Source: JAFKFH01 sp017307375 (GTDB taxonomy: Bacteria > Pseudomonadota > Alphaproteobacteria > Ferrovibrionales > Ferrovibrionaceae). Taken from it: a DNA stretch of 64,000 nucleotides. The notes under the pieces are model-generated. The model saw only the letters and a program-made list of their open reading frames with translations, was not told where the DNA came from and searched no databases. Both the position numbers and the translations under genes were made by a program. Where the stretch lies: positions 3,348,001-3,412,000 of the forward strand of contig OZ245874.1 in the NCBI GenBank assembly GCA_965229335.1, read 5' to 3'. Positions 62,665-64,000 of this stretch are shown piece by piece (positions within the stretch are counted from its first letter, which is position 1; the number at the start of each line of letters is the position of its first letter).

Positions 62665-63203
62665 GTGATTTACAGTATGTAGCCACTGGAATGTCAGGTG
62701 CGGCAATTGAAGCTGTTGCCGATCGCGTTCGGGATTTTTGTGGTCTCAATGACACCGATTATTTGCCAGTTATTCAGATAATGGAGTGGGCATTACCTAA
62801 AATGGTGGATGGTTTCACCTATGACATCCGTGAGCCTCCAGAAATGGGCGCAAATCACGGGTTGACGATGCCAGATCGTCAACTTCTGCTGCTTCGGTCG
62901 GATGTGTATGACGGTCTAGTAGCGGGCCGCGGAAGAGATCGGTTCACCGCCTGCCATGAGATCGGTCATTTGATTTTGCATCCTGATCGCCGTCTTTCGA
63001 GATCAATGGGCCAAGGACCTGTCAAGCCATATATGGATCCGGAATGGCAGGCGAATCGGTTTGCAAGCGCCTTTCTAATGCCGCGGCATCTCGTGCCAAA
63101 GTATCGCTCGATCTCGGAAATAATGAACGAATTCGGCGTTACTAAGCTGGCCGCGGAGGTCCGCGTGAAGATTCTCAATCTGCAAGGGATACTGCCTTAC
63201 TGA
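62661..63203 (+). CDS. ImmA/IrrE-family metallopeptidase
   Basis: A 180-residue zinc metallopeptidase of the ImmA/IrrE (COG2856) family. The active site HEIGH lies in FTACHEIGHLILHP (about residues 95-105), and the third-ligand region is MDPEWQANRFASAFLMPRHLV. It overlaps the XRE gene by 4 bases and has the same lower-GC composition. Family members cleave a partner XRE repressor on mobile elements, or relieve repression during DNA damage. Whether this pair governs other genes nearby is unknown. Confidence 0.9.
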   Translation: MSDLQYVATGMSGAAIEAVADRVRDFCGLNDTDYLPVIQIMEWALPKMVDGFTYDIREPPEMGANHGLTMPDRQLLLLRSDVYDGLVAGRGRDRFTACHEIGHLILHPDRRLSRSMGQGPVKPYMDPEWQANRFASAFLMPRHLVPKYRSISEIMNEFGVTKLAAEVRVKILNLQGILPY

Positions 63204-63210
63204 GCAAAAA

Positions 63211-63240
63211 AGGGCGATCTGATTGCAGTCAGACCGCCCT
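63211..63240 (-). terminator. Hairpin terminator, T-run on the minus strand
   Basis: AGGGCG-a-TCTGA-TTGCAG-TCAGA-c-CGCCCT forms an 11-bp stem with one A/C mismatch, 8 bases after the ImmA stop. It is preceded by A6 on the plus strand, so the classical stem-plus-T-run reads on the minus strand; on the plus strand no T-run follows. It may act mainly on leftward transcription or in both directions. Confidence 0.6.
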
Positions 63241-63263
63241 CTTCGAACCTCCGTAATCAGGCG

Positions 63264-63360
63264 GCGCGCTGTTACGGGACGCGCAAGATCGGAAGCTCCA
63301 CAGCAGCTACGAAAGTAGTGCGAGACCGATCTTAGCGCAAGAGAGCTACTTCGGCGCTAA
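63264..63360 (+). ncRNA. Candidate structured RNA / leader of the 56-residue ORF
   Basis: Three adjacent stems: GCGCG/CGCGC (63264-63268, 63280-63284); AGATCGG/CCGATCT (63286-63292, 63326-63332) enclosing CTAC-GAAA-GTAG (63307-63318), a stem capped by a GNRA tetraloop; and TTAGCGC/GCGCTAA (63332-63338, 63354-63360). The last stem ends on the first base of the AAGGA ribosome site of the next gene. No known RNA family was recognised. Stem pairing is read directly; function is inferred. Confidence 0.45.
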
Positions 63361-63373
63361 AGGACTAGCTGCC

Positions 63374-63544
63374 ATGCCGAACGCAGGCAACAGTGGACTT
63401 CGTTCGCTTACATACAAGGATCCCCCCTCCGGCTTCAGATGGGTATTCACGCGATTCCGGCGCGTACGCAATTCCGACAAGGTCCTTGATGCCCATGAGT
63501 ATGGGTATGAGACATGGGCCTTCTTGGTTCGGGCTAGTAAGTAA
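63374..63544 (+). CDS. 56-residue hypothetical protein
   Basis: ATG at 63374, 9 bases after AAGGA, opens 56 codons ending TAA 63542-63544. The product is basic and aromatic in the middle (SGFRWVFTRFRRVRNSDKV), followed by LDAHEYGYETWAFLVRASK. A compact, well-formed small protein with no signal or membrane segment; resembles in style small proteins of alphaproteobacterial mobile elements, but no family is named. The last codons form the first copy of a 15-base direct repeat and the stop codon falls in a hairpin. Confidence 0.6.
   Translation: MPNAGNSGLRSLTYKDPPSGFRWVFTRFRRVRNSDKVLDAHEYGYETWAFLVRASK
63523..63537. repeat. 15-base direct repeat, copy 1
   Basis: CTTGGTTCGGGCTAG, inside the last codons of the 56-residue gene, repeated exactly at 63645-63659. 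Confidence 0.75.
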
Positions 63545-63587
63545 GTAGTACGGGCGCAGCACAGCCAAGCTGCTGCGCCCAACTTAC
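63541..63587. other. Long two-part hairpin after the 56-residue ORF
   Basis: GGGCGCAGCA (63552-63561) pairs perfectly with TGCTGCGCCC (63571-63580) around a 9-base loop, and an outer GTAAGT/ACTTAC stem (63541-63546, 63582-63587) extends it across a bulge. The stop codon lies in the outer stem. No T-run follows, so it may protect the 3' end of the mRNA rather than terminate. Confidence 0.55.
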
Positions 63588-63641
63588 TGCATGCATGATG
63601 ATGTGCGAGAAATGTCGCGTTGCAAGCGTCTCGTTTTCCGC

Positions 63642-63670
63642 TTGCTTGGTTCGGGCTAGCCTTGTAAACC
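63642..63670 (+). promoter_or_regulatory. Possible promoter of tRNA-Pro
   Basis: TTGCTT (63642-63647), a 17-base spacer and TAAACC (63665-63670), 13 bases before the tRNA. The second copy of the 15-base repeat overlaps the -35 box and spacer. Confidence 0.4.
63645..63659. repeat. 15-base direct repeat, copy 2
   Basis: CTTGGTTCGGGCTAG, identical to 63523-63537 and 107 bases downstream of it (end to start), within the putative tRNA-Pro promoter. Confidence 0.75.
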
Positions 63671-63683
63671 CTGCCCCCACGGT

Positions 63684-63760
63684 CGGAGCGTAGCGCAGCC
63701 TGGTAGCGCATCAGTCTGGGGGACTGGGGGTCGCTGGTTCAAATCCAGTCGCTCCGACCA
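63684..63760 (+). tRNA. tRNA-Pro (anticodon GGG)
   Basis: A complete 77-base cloverleaf with encoded CCA. Acceptor CGGAGCG/CGCTCCG; D arm GCGC-AGCCTGGTA-GCGC; anticodon stem TCAGT/ACTGG with loop CTGGGGG, giving anticodon GGG; T arm GCTGG-TTCAAAT-CCAGT (with G-T wobbles); discriminator A. It follows the merR/thioesterase side after the small insert. Confidence 0.95.
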
Positions 63761-63771
63761 TCAAACCCTTG

Positions 63772-63782
63772 AAATCCAGTCG
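63772..63782. repeat. Partial copy of the tRNA-Pro T-arm 3' side
   Basis: AAATCCAGTCG repeats 63741-63751 of the tRNA gene exactly; including flanks, 13 of 14 bases match (TT-AAATCCAGTCG with one changed base). Such short copies next to tRNA genes can be attachment-site remnants. Confidence 0.45.
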
Positions 63783-63937
63783 TTTAAGCGGCGGTCCTGC
63801 CTCTCAGGTATTCGGCAGTTATGGAACAAAACAAGAACTTTATGATTGACAGTCGCCCCCGGATTTGACGATCCTTCCAGGATCGAAGCCCTGCGCCCGG
63901 CTGGAGTCCGCTCCCGCCGGGCGCTTTGCGTTTGAGG

Positions 63938-63964
63938 GTCGCCACCGGCAGGGGCGGCTTTTTT
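63938..63964 (+). terminator. Intrinsic terminator-like hairpin
   Basis: GTCGCC (63938-63943) pairs with GGCGGC (63953-63958, one G-T pair), followed by TTTTTT (63959-63964). Located between tRNA-Pro and the start codon at the window end. Confidence 0.6.
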
Positions 63965-63989
63965 CATTTCAAGCACATGGGAGATCACG

Positions 63990-64000
63990 ATGCCCCGCAA
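63990..64000 (+). CDS. Possible start of a gene cut by the window end
   Basis: ATGCCCCGCAA follows GGGAGA at good spacing, just after a terminator. Only three full codons (Met-Pro-Arg) are visible; product unknown. Confidence 0.35.

Larger units (their letters stand above)
63761..63989. other. Intergenic region with hairpins downstream of tRNA-Pro
   Basis: No convincing gene. It contains an imperfect palindrome CGATCCT/AGGATCG (63869-63885), a stem GCGCCCGGC/GCCGGGCGC with an inner GGAG/CTCC stem (63893-63924), and a T-tailed terminator (63938-63964). Confidence 0.5.

Noticed and set aside
63346..63711. 121-codon minus-strand frame across the small insert and tRNA
   Set aside because: Begins inside the tRNA gene complement, has no start context and overlaps the better-supported 56-residue gene and hairpins.
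62191..63760. Toxin-antitoxin or complete prophage call for the insert
   Set aside because: An XRE-ImmA pair alone does not show toxicity, and no integrase, capsid or replication gene is visible; kept as a regulatory pair on a possible element.
63761..64000. 79-codon minus-strand frame at the window end
   Set aside because: Runs antisense through hairpins and a terminator, with no features of a real protein.

Overview
The window is high-GC chromosomal DNA from an alphaproteobacterium, probably of the Rhodospirillales or a close relative. The evidence is syntenic and compositional: a bamE / CBP3-type chaperone / DUF177 / rpmF-plsX-fabH-ihfA-merR block; an nrdR-ribD-ribE-ribBA-ribH-nusB-thiL block followed by a K+-independent H+-pyrophosphatase; a MucR/Ros-family regulator; and a HemB with Asp where zinc-type enzymes have Cys. 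Species cannot be named from the sequence alone. No CRISPR array, rRNA operon or transposase was seen.

Layout. 1-4005: a LysR regulator (5' end cut off) and a GltIJKL-type amino-acid ABC importer. 4045-6888: nucleoside hydrolase and, convergent to it, ribokinase preceded by an orphan motB. 6973-10386: penicillin-acylase-family hydrolase and, divergent, a beta-hydroxyacid dehydrogenase. 10391-17905: two tandem giant exported beta-propeller paralogues, an AT-rich spacer and a small secreted protein. 17994-24038: YeiH-type transporter, two LysR regulators, an EAL phosphodiesterase, nitronate monooxygenase and hemB. 24234-28121: valine/branched acyl-CoA catabolism (acyl-CoA dehydrogenase, 3-hydroxyisobutyryl-CoA hydrolase, mmsB, a crotonase). 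28253-34985: MFS transporter, exported M20 amidohydrolase, a tandem pair of unknown membrane coiled-coil proteins, a DUF962/Mpo1-like protein, Crp/Fnr regulator, glutaryl-CoA dehydrogenase and a Rid protein. 35533-42337: livHMGF, a small membrane protein and two tandem substrate-binding proteins, each followed by a strong intrinsic terminator. 42431-54201: mucR-like gene, rpiB, glyA, nrdR, riboflavin operon, nusB, thiL, fliL-like, MFS, hppA. 54474-56455: divergent cobS/cobT. 56460-61575: envelope, ribosome and fatty-acid housekeeping genes. 61572-64000: a thioesterase, then a lower-GC insert (XRE regulator plus ImmA/IrrE peptidase with its own promoter and operator, a structured RNA segment, a 56-residue protein, repeats), then tRNA-Pro(GGG).

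Functionally the window is dominated by uptake and breakdown of amino acids and nucleosides (glutamate/aspartate-type and branched-chain importers, valine and glutaryl-CoA degradation, nucleoside hydrolase plus ribokinase) next to core housekeeping operons. The parts least explained by known families are the 10.4-17.9 kb twin beta-propeller proteins, the 30.9-32.0 kb coiled-coil pair, and the small mobile-looking insert at 62.2-63.7 kb, whose compact run of hairpins leads directly into the ribosome-binding site of a tiny gene.
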